A stretch of DNA of 61,261 bases from JAHJDO01 sp964437505 (GTDB lineage: Bacteria > JAHJDO01): the NCBI GenBank assembly GCA_964437505.1, contig CAYTGU010000010.1, positions 1-61,261 on the forward strand, written 5' to 3'. Of the stretch, positions 1-9,582 are shown in pieces (the stretch's first letter is position 1; every line of letters begins with the position of its first letter). The notes beneath the pieces were generated by a model that searched no databases, was not told the DNA's origin, and saw only the letters and a program-made list of their open reading frames with translations. A program made the position numbers and the translations under genes.

Positions 1-52
1 TGTTCCCATCGCATAATATAGCTACCGATTGATTAATTAAAATATTTTCCAT
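1..52 (-). CDS. N-terminal fragment of an unknown protein
   Basis: Seventeen codons run off the left edge. The ATG at 52-50 follows an AGGAGG ribosome site (minus strand, about 55-60), so the start is well supported. The visible peptide begins MENILINQSVAILCDGN. A hydrophobic strand ending in an acidic residue and Gly-Asn is how NYN/LabA-type (DUF88) nuclease domains start, but that is only a hint from a few residues. A TATAAT-like box lies at 146-151 on the minus strand with a poor -35. The real function cannot be decided from this window. Confidence 0.5.
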   Translation of the reverse strand, partial: MENILINQSVAILCDGN

Positions 53-164
53 AATACCTCCTAAGTTTAACTACATTTACACAAACATAAGAATAATTAC
101 AAGAGAGAGCATCGACATCATGGTAGATGTTACAATAATACTGCCATTATAAAGGACGCAGCCT

Positions 165-1391
165 TCAATTGAAACGTTTGATGGTCTTCGCAAAGATTTC
201 CGCCTGACGGTCAACTTTAACAGTATCAAAATAATTGGTCTTCAGCATGATGATCCATGGCTGGATTTTCTCCCAAACAGGACAATTCCCACGCTCATAG
301 CGGGGCAACTTGCCTACGAACTGAGGATAACGATCCTTGTTCTCATCAACGGACTTGTTCAGGTTTGCAAAAACAGGTTCAAGATGAACAGGTTGATATG
401 ATCCGTAAAAACCATCGCCTCCAAACTCAATGAAAGCGGCTAAGAAGTCCGACCATACAATATCATTACGCGTGATCCTTGCTGCGTAGTTCCAGTAAGC
501 ATTAACGTATCCTTCTGGATTTTTCTGAGGAACAATCCACTCACAGTCCTTAACGACACTGTCAAACACGTTAGCACTGTATGTGCGCATCTTTGCCAGA
601 TCATCGATACGTTCAAGTTCAGCCAGTGCTACCGCAGCAGCTATTTCAGGCATACGCTGGTTCCATCCTATACTATCTTGTCGCTGGTAATTTGGCTGGC
701 AGCGCAATTGTTCAGGGACTCTGCTAGCGCCAGGCTTCAAAGTGATATCTTTAAATCCTAATGTAGCTGCCTTCCTAGCCGCAAGCGCCAACCCCTCATT
801 TGAACAAATCAAGATCCCACCATCACCACAAGTCAGTGTTTTAGTAGATTGAAAACTGAAGCTGGCAAAATGGCCGATGGAACCGGCTATACGTCCTTTG
901 TAGTAACCCAATATGCTCTGAGCATTGTCTTCAATAACCACAATGTTATGCTTTTCGGCTAATTCCATGATTGGATCCATATCAGCTGGCAATCCACAGA
1001 TGGAAACAGGGATAATTGCTCGTGTTCGTGGCGTTATGTGCTTGCGGATAGCATCTATACTTATAGTCCATGTATCAGGATCTACGTCCACAATTATCGG
1101 GATAGCATTGCAGTGCAACACTGCTGCCGGAGTTGAGAAGACAGTAAAAGTCGGAACAATTACTTCATCACCAACCCCAACGCCTGCTGCCATAAGCGCG
1201 CTCTGCATTGTAGCAGTGCCATTGCAGTGAGCTATGCCGTAAGTCTGTCCGAAACGTTCCGCAAATTCACGCTCAAGCCGAGCAGTCATGCCCACAGAAT
1301 GGGAATTGTGAAATCCAAAATCAAGAACTTGTTTCACATATTCGTAGGACTTCGGCGCAACACGTGGGATTTTTCTCTGTGAATTAGCCAC
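165..1391 (-). CDS. DegT/DnrJ/EryC1/StrS-family PLP aminotransferase
   Basis: A 408-residue fold-type I aminotransferase of the family that usually aminates nucleotide-linked keto-sugars. The ED-NA motif at about 154-157 (Asp155 would bind the pyridine nitrogen of PLP) and FQSTKTLTCGDGGIL with Lys184 as the Schiff-base lysine fit the family, as does the N-terminal GTATMQSAL substrate loop. The start is GTG at 1391 with AAAGGAG about 10 nt upstream. It lies 15 bp downstream of lpdA on the same strand, but no other sugar-nucleotide genes are adjacent, so the substrate is unknown. The C-terminal half has longer insertions than typical WecE/ArnB proteins. Confidence 0.85.
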   Translation of the reverse strand: MANSQRKIPRVAPKSYEYVKQVLDFGFHNSHSVGMTARLEREFAERFGQTYGIAHCNGTATMQSALMAAGVGVGDEVIVPTFTVFSTPAAVLHCNAIPIIVDVDPDTWTISIDAIRKHITPRTRAIIPVSICGLPADMDPIMELAEKHNIVVIEDNAQSILGYYKGRIAGSIGHFASFSFQSTKTLTCGDGGILICSNEGLALAARKAATLGFKDITLKPGASRVPEQLRCQPNYQRQDSIGWNQRMPEIAAAVALAELERIDDLAKMRTYSANVFDSVVKDCEWIVPQKNPEGYVNAYWNYAARITRNDIVWSDFLAAFIEFGGDGFYGSYQPVHLEPVFANLNKSVDENKDRYPQFVGKLPRYERGNCPVWEKIQPWIIMLKTNYFDTVKVDRQAEIFAKTIKRFN

Positions 1392-1406
1392 AAGACAATT
1401 CTCCTT

Positions 1407-2795
1407 TCAGGATTTTTTAGGCAGACTTATAGCAATACTATCTACATCCTCTGCTGCTTCCATAACTGCTTCAGATAGGGTTGGATGCGCATGGATTGTT
1501 TCTGCAAGTTCCCTGTACGTACACTCAGCCTTTATTGCCAGCACGCATTCGGCTATAAGCTCTGTCGCATGAGGAGCGATCATTCTTACTCCCAAAATCT
1601 CACCAGTATCCTTGTCTGCTATAATCTTAACCAATCCTTCTGTCTCTCCTGTACACATTGCCTTCCCGCTTGCCATTAAAGGGAATCTGCCTATCTTTAT
1701 CCCATGAGTTTCTTTCGCCTTCTGCTCGGTTAGGCCAACTCCTGCTACTTCAGGATCTGTATATACACAGGATGGTATAACTTTGTAATCCATTTTTGAA
1801 TCCATGCCCATTATATGCTCAACAGCAACAATCCCTTCTTTTGAGGCGACATGCGCAAGCATATGACCTGGCGTAATATCCCCTATTGCATAGATATGTG
1901 GAGCATTTGTCTGCATATGTTCATTTACAAGAATTCTATTTTTCTCCAGTTTTATCTGATTATCTTCTAATCCAATTCCTGAAATATTTGAGCTTCTTCC
2001 AACAGCAACAAGCACTCTATCTACTTCAAATGTCTTATCTCCTGACAAATACACATTTGCCGAAGAGTCCATTTTATCTACTTTATTAACTTTTGTCTGA
2101 GTAAAAACTTCAATGCCTCTCTTTTTAAAAATGTTCTCAAGCTTGTCTGCAATCTCATCATCATCTTCAGGAAGTATATGGTCCATCATCTCAACCAGTT
2201 TAACCCTTACTCCAAAAGAATTGAAAATATCCGCAAATTCACAACCAATAGCGCCTGCCCCTATTATTAAAATGCTTTCGGGAAGATTATTAGAAGAAAG
2301 AATCTCTCTGTTTGTCTGGATTATTTCTCCATCCACCGTAATATCAGTCAATTTCACAGTCTCTGAACCAGTTGCTATTATTATATTGCCTGCTTCTACT
2401 TCAGATTGTTGAGAACCGTCTGTTATCCCTATTGCTCCTGAAGACATAATCTCTGCTTTCCCTTTTATTATTTCAATAGCATTAGTCTTAAATAAAAACT
2501 TTATACCATTTGTCAGCCTGTTAACGATCTGATCTTTCCTGCTTATGACTTTTCCATAATCCAGAGATATGCCAGAAGCATTTATACCAAACTTTCCAGC
2601 GCTAATGAGATTTCTATACATCTTTGCCGAATGAAGAATAGCCTTTGTAGGAATACATCCTCTATTAAGGCATGTTCCTCCAAGCACTCCATCCTTTTCA
2701 ATAACACAAACCTTTGCTCCTAACTGCGCCGCTCTTATTGCCGCAACATAGCCACCCGGACCACCGCCAATTATTACAATATCATATTTTGCCAT
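1407..2795 (-). CDS. lpdA: dihydrolipoyl dehydrogenase
   Basis: A 462-residue flavoprotein disulfide reductase that reoxidises dihydrolipoamide of 2-oxo-acid dehydrogenase or glycine-cleavage complexes with NAD. Visible are the FAD dinucleotide motif IGGGPGGYVAA near residue 9, the redox-active pair in GGTCLNRGC (Cys42 and Cys47), the NAD motif IGAGAIGCEFAD near 180, and the C-terminal HAHPTLSE motif with the catalytic His-Glu. An in-frame ATG exists 18 nt further upstream, but the GGGGAAAG sequence places the start at 2795. It follows argS by 14 bp. No lipoate-carrying partner is in the window, so its complex is unknown. Confidence 0.95.
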   Translation of the reverse strand: MAKYDIVIIGGGPGGYVAAIRAAQLGAKVCVIEKDGVLGGTCLNRGCIPTKAILHSAKMYRNLISAGKFGINASGISLDYGKVISRKDQIVNRLTNGIKFLFKTNAIEIIKGKAEIMSSGAIGITDGSQQSEVEAGNIIIATGSETVKLTDITVDGEIIQTNREILSSNNLPESILIIGAGAIGCEFADIFNSFGVRVKLVEMMDHILPEDDDEIADKLENIFKKRGIEVFTQTKVNKVDKMDSSANVYLSGDKTFEVDRVLVAVGRSSNISGIGLEDNQIKLEKNRILVNEHMQTNAPHIYAIGDITPGHMLAHVASKEGIVAVEHIMGMDSKMDYKVIPSCVYTDPEVAGVGLTEQKAKETHGIKIGRFPLMASGKAMCTGETEGLVKIIADKDTGEILGVRMIAPHATELIAECVLAIKAECTYRELAETIHAHPTLSEAVMEAAEDVDSIAISLPKKS

Positions 2796-2809
2796 TATTC
2801 TTTCCCCTT

Positions 2810-4477
2810 TCACATTTTCTCAGGCGCGGATATGCCAAGAAGCCTGAGCCCGTTTGCCAGCACAATTCTGGTAGATGTGACGATTAGAAGTCTCGCTACT
2901 GTCAAGTCTTTATTCTTAGTAATAACCCGATGTTTATTATAAAAGTCATGGAATATTCCGGCAAGCTTCAGCAGATATCCAGCTATCCTGTGAGGAGCGT
3001 AAGTAAGAGCGCTGATTTCGCATATATCTTTAAATCCAGCTAATGTCTTTGCTAATTCAATCTCCTCTGGTTTATTTATAAGTTCTGTATTGGGATTATC
3101 AATTTTCCCTGTATCAATTTTATCCTCTTCAGCGTGTTTCAATATATTACATATCCTTGCGTGTGCATACTGAATATAATAAACAGGATTTTTAGAAGAT
3201 TTTTCTTTTGCTAGATTTAGATCAAAATCAAGATGACTGCTCTGGGTTCTCATAAGAAAAAAGAATCTGGCAGCGTCCTTACCTACTTCCGACAATAAAT
3301 CTCTCATTGTCTCAAACCTTCCGGCTCTTTTAGACATTTTGATTTTCTTGCCGTCGCGCATAAGATTAACCTGCTGAACTATAAAAATATCCAGCCATTT
3401 TTCATCAATCTCTAACGCTTTCATAGCCATTTTCAATCTTCCTATATGTCCGTGATGATCAGGACCCATAAAATCAATGGCTTTATCAAATCCCCTATTA
3501 AACTTGTCAAGATGATATGCAATGTCTGCCAGAAAATAAGTTGGCGCTCCATTCTTTTTTATTAAGACCCTATCCTCGTCGTCGCCAAACTTTGTTGATT
3601 TAAACCATGTTGCACCATCTTTTTTGGATGTAAAACCGCTCTTTTCTAATTTTTTCAGAGCATTAATAATTTTATCTGAATCATGAAGTGTTTTCTCACT
3701 GAACCATACATCAAACTTGACTCCAAATTTCTCCACATCACGCTTTTGATCACCTAATATTTTGGTAAGATAAAAACTTCTACATCTATTCCACACATCA
3801 TCATCTATCTTATCCAGCAAATTCTTGCCATGCTTTTCATTCAGTTCCTTAGCCATATCCTTTACATAGTCACCATGGTAGCCTTCTTCCGGAAATGGAA
3901 AATCAGGATTATGTATCTGCTTATATCTTGCAATAAGTGATTCAACAAACCTCGCAATCTGTTCTCCTGCATCGTTTACATAAAATTCTCTTTTTACATC
4001 GTATCCATTAAACGAGAGAATATTGCACAAACTGTCGCCAATAGACGCGGCTCTTGCGCTCACTACATTAAGGGGCCCAGTTGGATTGGAACCTACAAAT
4101 TCCACTAAAATCTTTTTGCCCTTTCCTGTATTACTTCTTCCATAATTTTCTCCTGCCAAAACAACTTCACTAAAGACATCTATCCAGAACTTCTTGCTAA
4201 AATAAAAATTTATAAATCCAGGTTTAACCAGTTCAACTTTATCTATCAGTGGATCTTTAGATACGGATTGGTGAATATCTTTGTGCAATTTTTCGCCTAT
4301 GCTCATCGGCGATTCTTTTAATTTATGTGAATGCATCATGGCTGCATTTGTTGAAAAATCGCCAAATTTTCCGTCTTTTGTTCTGTCTACTGAAATAAGC
4401 AGACCTCTAATAGAATATATTTCTTCAATGCTATCTTGGACTATTCCTTTTATGTATTCTTTCGCTTTTTTAATCAC
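2810..4477 (-). CDS. argS: arginyl-tRNA synthetase
   Basis: A 555-residue class I synthetase that charges tRNA-Arg, close to the usual 550-590 length. It has the N-terminal additional domain, the GSNPTGPL block at about 129-136, KIKMSKRAGRF as the KMSKS loop near residue 380, and the C-terminal anticodon-binding helices. The HIGH signature is altered: where most bacteria have L-H-V-G-H this protein has L-N-V-V-S (136-140). The rest of the block (NPTGPL and GD) is intact, so the gene is probably functional and belongs to a variant lineage. It overlaps yqeK by 8 bp and precedes lpdA. Confidence 0.95.
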   Translation of the reverse strand: MIKKAKEYIKGIVQDSIEEIYSIRGLLISVDRTKDGKFGDFSTNAAMMHSHKLKESPMSIGEKLHKDIHQSVSKDPLIDKVELVKPGFINFYFSKKFWIDVFSEVVLAGENYGRSNTGKGKKILVEFVGSNPTGPLNVVSARAASIGDSLCNILSFNGYDVKREFYVNDAGEQIARFVESLIARYKQIHNPDFPFPEEGYHGDYVKDMAKELNEKHGKNLLDKIDDDVWNRCRSFYLTKILGDQKRDVEKFGVKFDVWFSEKTLHDSDKIINALKKLEKSGFTSKKDGATWFKSTKFGDDEDRVLIKKNGAPTYFLADIAYHLDKFNRGFDKAIDFMGPDHHGHIGRLKMAMKALEIDEKWLDIFIVQQVNLMRDGKKIKMSKRAGRFETMRDLLSEVGKDAARFFFLMRTQSSHLDFDLNLAKEKSSKNPVYYIQYAHARICNILKHAEEDKIDTGKIDNPNTELINKPEEIELAKTLAGFKDICEISALTYAPHRIAGYLLKLAGIFHDFYNKHRVITKNKDLTVARLLIVTSTRIVLANGLRLLGISAPEKM

Positions 4478-5051
4478 TTTTTTTCTCTTTTTCCAGAAAC
4501 CAGTTTAATGCTTTAACTGACCTTGGATGAATTAGTACTTTTTCCTTTACTAAATATGGAATCTTCCTTCTTAGAATGAACAGCATCGCTTTATCTATAT
4601 CCTTCTCTGCGGCTTTTCTTGCATCTAGCACTCCTTTATGGCCTCTGGCTAATTCAATAAAATCTGCTACATATACAATCTTTGCAATAGCAGACATTGC
4701 AGGAGCTGCTGTTGTATGATATCGTATTGCGCTCAATATTTGAGGATCTGCTATTCCAAAAAGAACACTGGCGAGTTTACTGCCAACCGGAGCATGAAGC
4801 AGAGACTCTGTTTTTAGTTCAAGTCCATCAATAGAAATCTTATATTTTTCGACATTACATATCAGTTCATCATATGACATTGATTTTGCGCAATCATGAA
4901 GAAGAGCTGCAAGCTCAACCTTCTTCTCTGAGGCGCCAAATCTTCTTGCTAAGTCTAATGCTGTTTCACATGTTGAAAGAGAATGAGCATATGTTTCACG
5001 AGCAAGCATTTCTTTTAGTTTCTTCTTAATATTGTCCATAACTTTCGGCAT
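4470..5051 (-). CDS. yqeK: YqeK-like HD-domain dinucleoside tetraphosphate hydrolase
   Basis: A 193-residue HD-superfamily protein. The metal ligands appear in order: His23 in AHSLS, His52-Asp53 in LLHDCAK, His86 in LLHAPVG, His112 in IRYHTTA and an Asp in VYVADFIE. This set is that of YqeK, which in Bacillus cleaves Ap4A symmetrically. YqeK is normally found near nadD and rsfS, but here it directly precedes argS with an 8-bp overlap and neither partner is present. No clear Shine-Dalgarno precedes the ATG at 5051, and Met5 is an alternative start. Confidence 0.8.
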   Translation of the reverse strand: MPKVMDNIKKKLKEMLARETYAHSLSTCETALDLARRFGASEKKVELAALLHDCAKSMSYDELICNVEKYKISIDGLELKTESLLHAPVGSKLASVLFGIADPQILSAIRYHTTAAPAMSAIAKIVYVADFIELARGHKGVLDARKAAEKDIDKAMLFILRRKIPYLVKEKVLIHPRSVKALNWFLEKEKKSD

Positions 5052-5134
5052 TATATCATTTTGTTAGTATAAGACAATCAGATTTGAGTGTAATATTGTA
5101 GCAAAATATTCTTCAGTTTGCTAATATAAGCACT

Positions 5135-6658
5135 GTGAAAAAGCGATACCTATACATAGGTCTTTGCATCTTTCTTCTTGTTTTCGTTTCAAGTGTATTT
5201 ACTGTTTTTGATTATGGCATGACCTGGGATGAGCCAATCTATATTTCTTACATTCTTCACCAGATTGATTGGCTAGATTCTCCGCATCCTTTTTCAAGAA
5301 ATACAATAGAAAAATTCTGGAGATTTGAACCACATCCACCTCTTGTAAAATATGTTATGAGTGGAGGTTTATTATTTCTACACAAATTCATAGGTATTCT
5401 ATACGCATCCAGAATACCTATGTGTCTGCTATTCTCTTTTCTTATAGCCTCTGTTTATTTCTTTAGTCTGAAATACTACAATATTCACGCTGCTATTTTT
5501 TCTTCTTTGTCATTATTTCTCATGCCTCGTGTTTTTGCGCACGGACATTTCGCAGCATATGACATTCCTATTGCTCTAGTCTGGTTTATTGTGTCATGGG
5601 CATTTATTAAAGGAACCAGTTCCATAAAATGGAGCATATTTGTCGGCCTAATATACGGACTTGCTTTATTAACAAAGGAGAACGCAGTATTTTTAATAAT
5701 TCCTCTTTTATTGTGGGGACAAATATACAAAAGAGAATCCTACGCAAAAAATATTTGCTTTATCCTTCTCCTTTCCCCTATAGTACTTATAGCGCTCTGG
5801 CCAAGACTATGGTATTCCCCTTTTTCTAACCTTATTAAATTTTATCTCTATCATATAAGGCATAATCCTGTTAACGTTTTTTATCTTGGAAAAACCTATG
5901 GCGCTCAACCCGCTCCATGGCACTATCCAGTCCTCCTTTTAGTAACAACCATTCCCCCTGCAACACTCTTATTATCAATCTATGGAATCCGCGCATATAT
6001 CAAAAAACATCTTAAAAATAAAATTTCAGGCATGGTCGTTATAAACATTTTGTTTTTATTAATACTAATGTCACTACCAATAGCTCAAAAATATGATGGC
6101 ATAAGACTTTTTATGCCTGTATTCCCTTTTTTAGCTGTGCTTGCAGGTGTGGGATTTTCTGAACTGCACAAGAGAGTCAGTATTGTTAAAAAATATAAAT
6201 TTCTGCCAAATACACTTTATTTATTATTGCTTCCAGCATTAATAACCCTAATACGAATACATCCCTATCAAACTTCCTATTACAACATGTTCATTGGTGG
6301 AATCAAAGGGGCTCATAAACTGGGAATGGAAACCACTTATTGGGGAGACTGCCTCACAATAGAAACCCTGAAATTCATAAATGATAATACTTCGCGAAAT
6401 GGACGTGTTGTGTTTTATCCGGTTGGCAGCTTTGTACCAAGCTTCTATAAAGAAACAGGTTTCCTGAGAAAAGACATAAAAATAGCTGGTATTAATGACG
6501 AGAACTTTGATTATCTGGTTCTTTTATCAAGACAAGGAATGTTTAATGATAAAGCATGGAAAATATATAAACAGGTTCAGCCAATACATGAGGTATCTTA
6601 TCAAGGAGTACCGCTCTTGAACATATACAAAAGATCTAATATTTGTGATATCATATGA
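5135..6658 (+). CDS. GT39-type membrane glycosyltransferase (PMT/ArnT-like)
   Basis: A 507-residue polytopic membrane protein with about ten to twelve hydrophobic segments. It has the GT39/GT83 hallmark: an acidic pair in MTWDEPIY (about 29-36) in the first periplasmic loop, followed by RFEPHPPLVKYV with the conserved HPPL motif. Such enzymes transfer a sugar from a polyprenyl-phosphate donor to lipid A, protein or glycan at the outer face of the inner membrane. The start is GTG at 5135. The gene stands alone, divergent from yqeK and convergent with hisC, so acceptor and donor are unknown. Confidence 0.8.
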   Translation: MKKRYLYIGLCIFLLVFVSSVFTVFDYGMTWDEPIYISYILHQIDWLDSPHPFSRNTIEKFWRFEPHPPLVKYVMSGGLLFLHKFIGILYASRIPMCLLFSFLIASVYFFSLKYYNIHAAIFSSLSLFLMPRVFAHGHFAAYDIPIALVWFIVSWAFIKGTSSIKWSIFVGLIYGLALLTKENAVFLIIPLLLWGQIYKRESYAKNICFILLLSPIVLIALWPRLWYSPFSNLIKFYLYHIRHNPVNVFYLGKTYGAQPAPWHYPVLLLVTTIPPATLLLSIYGIRAYIKKHLKNKISGMVVINILFLLILMSLPIAQKYDGIRLFMPVFPFLAVLAGVGFSELHKRVSIVKKYKFLPNTLYLLLLPALITLIRIHPYQTSYYNMFIGGIKGAHKLGMETTYWGDCLTIETLKFINDNTSRNGRVVFYPVGSFVPSFYKETGFLRKDIKIAGINDENFDYLVLLSRQGMFNDKAWKIYKQVQPIHEVSYQGVPLLNIYKRSNICDII

Positions 6659-6670
6659 AACATGAAAAGC

Positions 6671-7732
6671 TCAGGAGAGTTTTTCTATAACACGAAGAAA
6701 ACCATCATTCTCAGATGGTTTTCCGACAGTAACTCTCAGACAATTCTTTAACAACCTGTTATCTGCTACATCGCGTATAAGAATATCATTTTTAAGAAGC
6801 TGGCTAAATACAGTTTTGGATGGAATTCTTGGTTTGAATAGAATAAAGTTCGCTTCTGCTGGAAATGTGTAAATTGCGCTGATTCCCTGCATCTCTTTTA
6901 GTAGTCTGGATCTTTCAGAGATAATAATTTCAACAGCTTCATTGCATTTCTTTTTATGCTTTAAGGCTATGGTTCCTATGTGCTGTGAAATGGAATTCAG
7001 GTTGAATGGAAGCTTTACTTTGTTAACCTGTTCCACTACCTTTTCTGAAGCTATCATATATCCAATTCTACACCCTGCAATGCCGTATGCTTTGGAAAAA
7101 GTTTTTAATATAACCAGATTATCGTACTTATTGATCAACGGCAGAAATGTTTTCTGAGAGAACTCCGAATAAGCTTCATCTATTACAACAAGCCCCGATG
7201 AATTTTCTATAATGCTTACTATTTTCTCTTTTGAAAAGCTGTTACTTGTTGGATTGTTAGGATACCCGATAAAAATAAGGCTTGGCTGACTCTTCTTGAT
7301 ATATGCTAATGTTGCGTCTATATCTATATCAAAGTTCTTATCAAGATTTATAAATTTAGCCTTTGTGTTGCATGCTGTTGATATTATCCCATACATTGAA
7401 AATGATGGATAAAAGGATAACGACCCTCTGCTGCCAAAAACTAGTGTTAAGGATTGTATCAATTCATCAGCTCCATTACCTATTGCTATTCTAGCTTTAT
7501 CCACACTCATTTGCTTTGAAAGTAATTCCTTTATTTCGGACGCATCAGGATCCGGATATCTATTGAATGGGTGCTTGAATAAATCCTTTGATATAATCTC
7601 CTTTAATTCCATAGGAAAATCAAAAGGATTTTCATTAGCATCAAGCTTGATATTACAATCGGCTTTCTTAGTTGAATAAGGTTTTAGTTTTTTTATGTTC
7701 TTCCGAAGTATCAAGTCAAAATTTGTTTTCAC
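6671..7732 (-). CDS. hisC: histidinol-phosphate aminotransferase
   Basis: A 353-residue PLP enzyme that converts imidazole-acetol phosphate and glutamate to histidinol phosphate. It shows LDANENPFDFP at about 30-40, the GNGADELI cofactor loop near 85-92, YPNNPTSN near 158, VVIDEAYSEF near 182-191 and the PLP lysine in FSKAYGIAG (Lys214). It overlaps hisD by 4 bp (ATGA), so the two are translated together. Only this pair of histidine genes lies here, and the rest of the pathway must be elsewhere. HisC enzymes can also accept aromatic substrates. Confidence 0.92.
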   Translation of the reverse strand: MKTNFDLILRKNIKKLKPYSTKKADCNIKLDANENPFDFPMELKEIISKDLFKHPFNRYPDPDASEIKELLSKQMSVDKARIAIGNGADELIQSLTLVFGSRGSLSFYPSFSMYGIISTACNTKAKFINLDKNFDIDIDATLAYIKKSQPSLIFIGYPNNPTSNSFSKEKIVSIIENSSGLVVIDEAYSEFSQKTFLPLINKYDNLVILKTFSKAYGIAGCRIGYMIASEKVVEQVNKVKLPFNLNSISQHIGTIALKHKKKCNEAVEIIISERSRLLKEMQGISAIYTFPAEANFILFKPRIPSKTVFSQLLKNDILIRDVADNRLLKNCLRVTVGKPSENDGFLRVIEKLS

Positions 7733-8955
7733 GATTCACGCTCCAATCTTATTAAAAGAGCCTTTTTATGCGCATCCATTCCTTCTAAATCTGCCAGTAA
7801 ACTCAGCGATTTTTTAATCTTCTTCAGACTTTTTTTACTATAACAGATAACAGAAGATTTTTTCAAAAAATCATCAACACTCAATGGAGAGAAAACCCTT
7901 GCCATGCCCCCGGTTGGCAAGACATGATTTGGCCCTGCAATGTAGTCGCCTATTGATACAGGACTGTACTCTCCAAGAAAGATAGCTCCTGCGTTCTTTA
8001 TCTTTTTCGCCAGTTTTTGCGGACTAGAAACATGAAGCTCTAAATGTTCAGGAGCTATTTGATTTACTATTGATACTGCGTTATCCATATTTTTTACAAC
8101 TAATGTCTCTCCGCCCTTATCCAGCGATTCCTCAATAGCTTTTCTTCCGGGCAATAAAGTAACTTGTTTTTTTATCAGAACGTTAACTTTTTCTGCAACA
8201 AGTTTTGATGTTGTGACCAAAATAAACCTTCCATCTTTTCCATGCTCAGCCTGAGAAATAAGGTCTGCTGCGATATATTGAGGATTTGCATACTCATCCG
8301 CAATAATTGCTATTTCGCTGGGACCTGCAATCATATCAATATCAACGATCCCAAAAACCAGTTTCTTGGCAGTAGATACATAAATATTTCCAGGCCCAAC
8401 AATCTTATCCACTTTTGGGATTGTCTTTGTTCCAAAAGCAAGCGCAGCAATTGCCTGCGCTCCTCCGATTTTATATACTTCTGTTATCCTGAGTAAATCA
8501 AGCACAGCTAATACATATTTATTTGTCTGTCCATTCTTTTGCGGTGGAGTAACTGCAACAATCCTTTTAACTCCAGCTAATCTTGCAGGGATAACAGTCA
8601 TTAATACAGAAGATATAAGCGGAGCAGTACCACCAGGGATATATACGCCTACACTTTCAATAGGAGTATATCTTTCACCTAGCAAAACAGTCTTTGCGCT
8701 ACCACGATACCAGGTTTTCCTGCCATGAATTTGTTTTTTATGAAAGTTCTCTATATTGCGCTTCGCTTCTTTTACCGCTTTGAGAACTTCATCTGCCAGA
8801 ACAGCCCTTGAGTCCTTTATTTCCTGTTTTGAAACCTTTAATTGGCTTTTCGTTAATAAAACCCCGTCAAACTTTTTAGTGTAGCTTAAAAGCGCCTTAT
8901 CTCCATTCTCTTTTACGTCACTAATAATCTTTTTTACTACTTGCTCTACGTCCAT
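7729..8955 (-). CDS. hisD: histidinol dehydrogenase
   Basis: A 408-residue zinc enzyme that performs the last two oxidations of histidine synthesis. Zinc and substrate motifs are visible: ISQAEHGKDGR with the Gln-His ligands, IAPEHLELH, and GPNHVLPTGGMAR. The family is usually about 430 residues, and the small difference lies at the N-terminus, where the usual leading segment is short. It is translationally coupled to hisC downstream by a 4-bp overlap. The 197-bp gap upstream separates it from the divergent DUF4870-like gene and probably holds both promoters. Confidence 0.93.
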   Translation of the reverse strand: MDVEQVVKKIISDVKENGDKALLSYTKKFDGVLLTKSQLKVSKQEIKDSRAVLADEVLKAVKEAKRNIENFHKKQIHGRKTWYRGSAKTVLLGERYTPIESVGVYIPGGTAPLISSVLMTVIPARLAGVKRIVAVTPPQKNGQTNKYVLAVLDLLRITEVYKIGGAQAIAALAFGTKTIPKVDKIVGPGNIYVSTAKKLVFGIVDIDMIAGPSEIAIIADEYANPQYIAADLISQAEHGKDGRFILVTTSKLVAEKVNVLIKKQVTLLPGRKAIEESLDKGGETLVVKNMDNAVSIVNQIAPEHLELHVSSPQKLAKKIKNAGAIFLGEYSPVSIGDYIAGPNHVLPTGGMARVFSPLSVDDFLKKSSVICYSKKSLKKIKKSLSLLADLEGMDAHKKALLIRLERES

Positions 8956-9094
8956 TATAACCTCAGCAGATTTAAGTCAACTTAAAATTAATCATTGAAC
9001 AGTCACTTCTACTTTAATGCTACCATACCCCAAATTGCTTGAAATATCAATAAAATGTCAAACTGAAACATCCAACTTTTTGGCACAGATTTTA

Positions 9095-9123
9095 TTGACA
9101 ACCAATTAAAAATTCTGTAGACT
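9095..9123 (+). promoter_or_regulatory. sigma-70-like promoter of the small membrane protein gene
   Basis: A perfect TTGACA at 9095-9100 is followed after 17 bp by TAGACT at 9118-9123, which keeps the key first, second and last bases of the -10 box. The ATG at 9153 lies about 25 bp past the expected start of transcription, with an AGGGGG ribosome site between. Confidence 0.55.
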
Positions 9124-9152
9124 TTATATTAGGAAATTAAAGGGGGTTTAAA

Positions 9153-9497
9153 ATGGCAAAAGAAGAAAAAGTGGAACAAGTGGTAGTTGAACCGGAAATA
9201 GATGTAAATAAAAAAGATGTTGAAGAAGGTAAGGCTTTAGCTGTTATCAGTTATTTCTGGTTGATAAGCTTGATTGTCCTTCTTGTTAAGAAAGATAATG
9301 CGTTTGTCTTATTTCATGCAAGACAGGGATTAGTACTGGCGATATCAGCTACTGTTTTTTCTTTCATCCCAATAATTGGATGGCTCTTGAATATAGTTGT
9401 TATCATATTTGCAGTAGTTGGTATTGTAAAAGCACTTGCCGGTGAAACATGGAAAATGCCTATTCTCGGCGACTTTGCGCAGAAAATAAAGTTTTAA
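9153..9497 (+). CDS. small DUF4870/Tic20-like membrane protein
   Basis: A 114-residue protein. The first 30 residues are charged and rich in Glu, Val and Lys. Two or three hydrophobic segments follow (about 44-58 and 68-98), with VLFHARQGLVLAIS between them. That FHARQG-type loop between two helices is the signature of the Tic20-like DUF4870 family, whose role is unknown. An AGGGGG ribosome site supports the ATG at 9153. The gene has its own promoter and no operon partner. Confidence 0.7.
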   Translation: MAKEEKVEQVVVEPEIDVNKKDVEEGKALAVISYFWLISLIVLLVKKDNAFVLFHARQGLVLAISATVFSFIPIIGWLLNIVVIIFAVVGIVKALAGETWKMPILGDFAQKIKF

Positions 9498-9582
9498 ATA
9501 CCGTCGTTTGCATACCGTATTTCGCCTTTATTACACCAATTCTTGATAGTGTTCTGATATTCTGAGAATTCCACCGCTTTAA

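Noticed and set aside
925..1230. Plus-strand frame inside the DegT-family gene
   Set aside because: Antisense shadow of a clear enzyme gene, with no ribosome site and no family.
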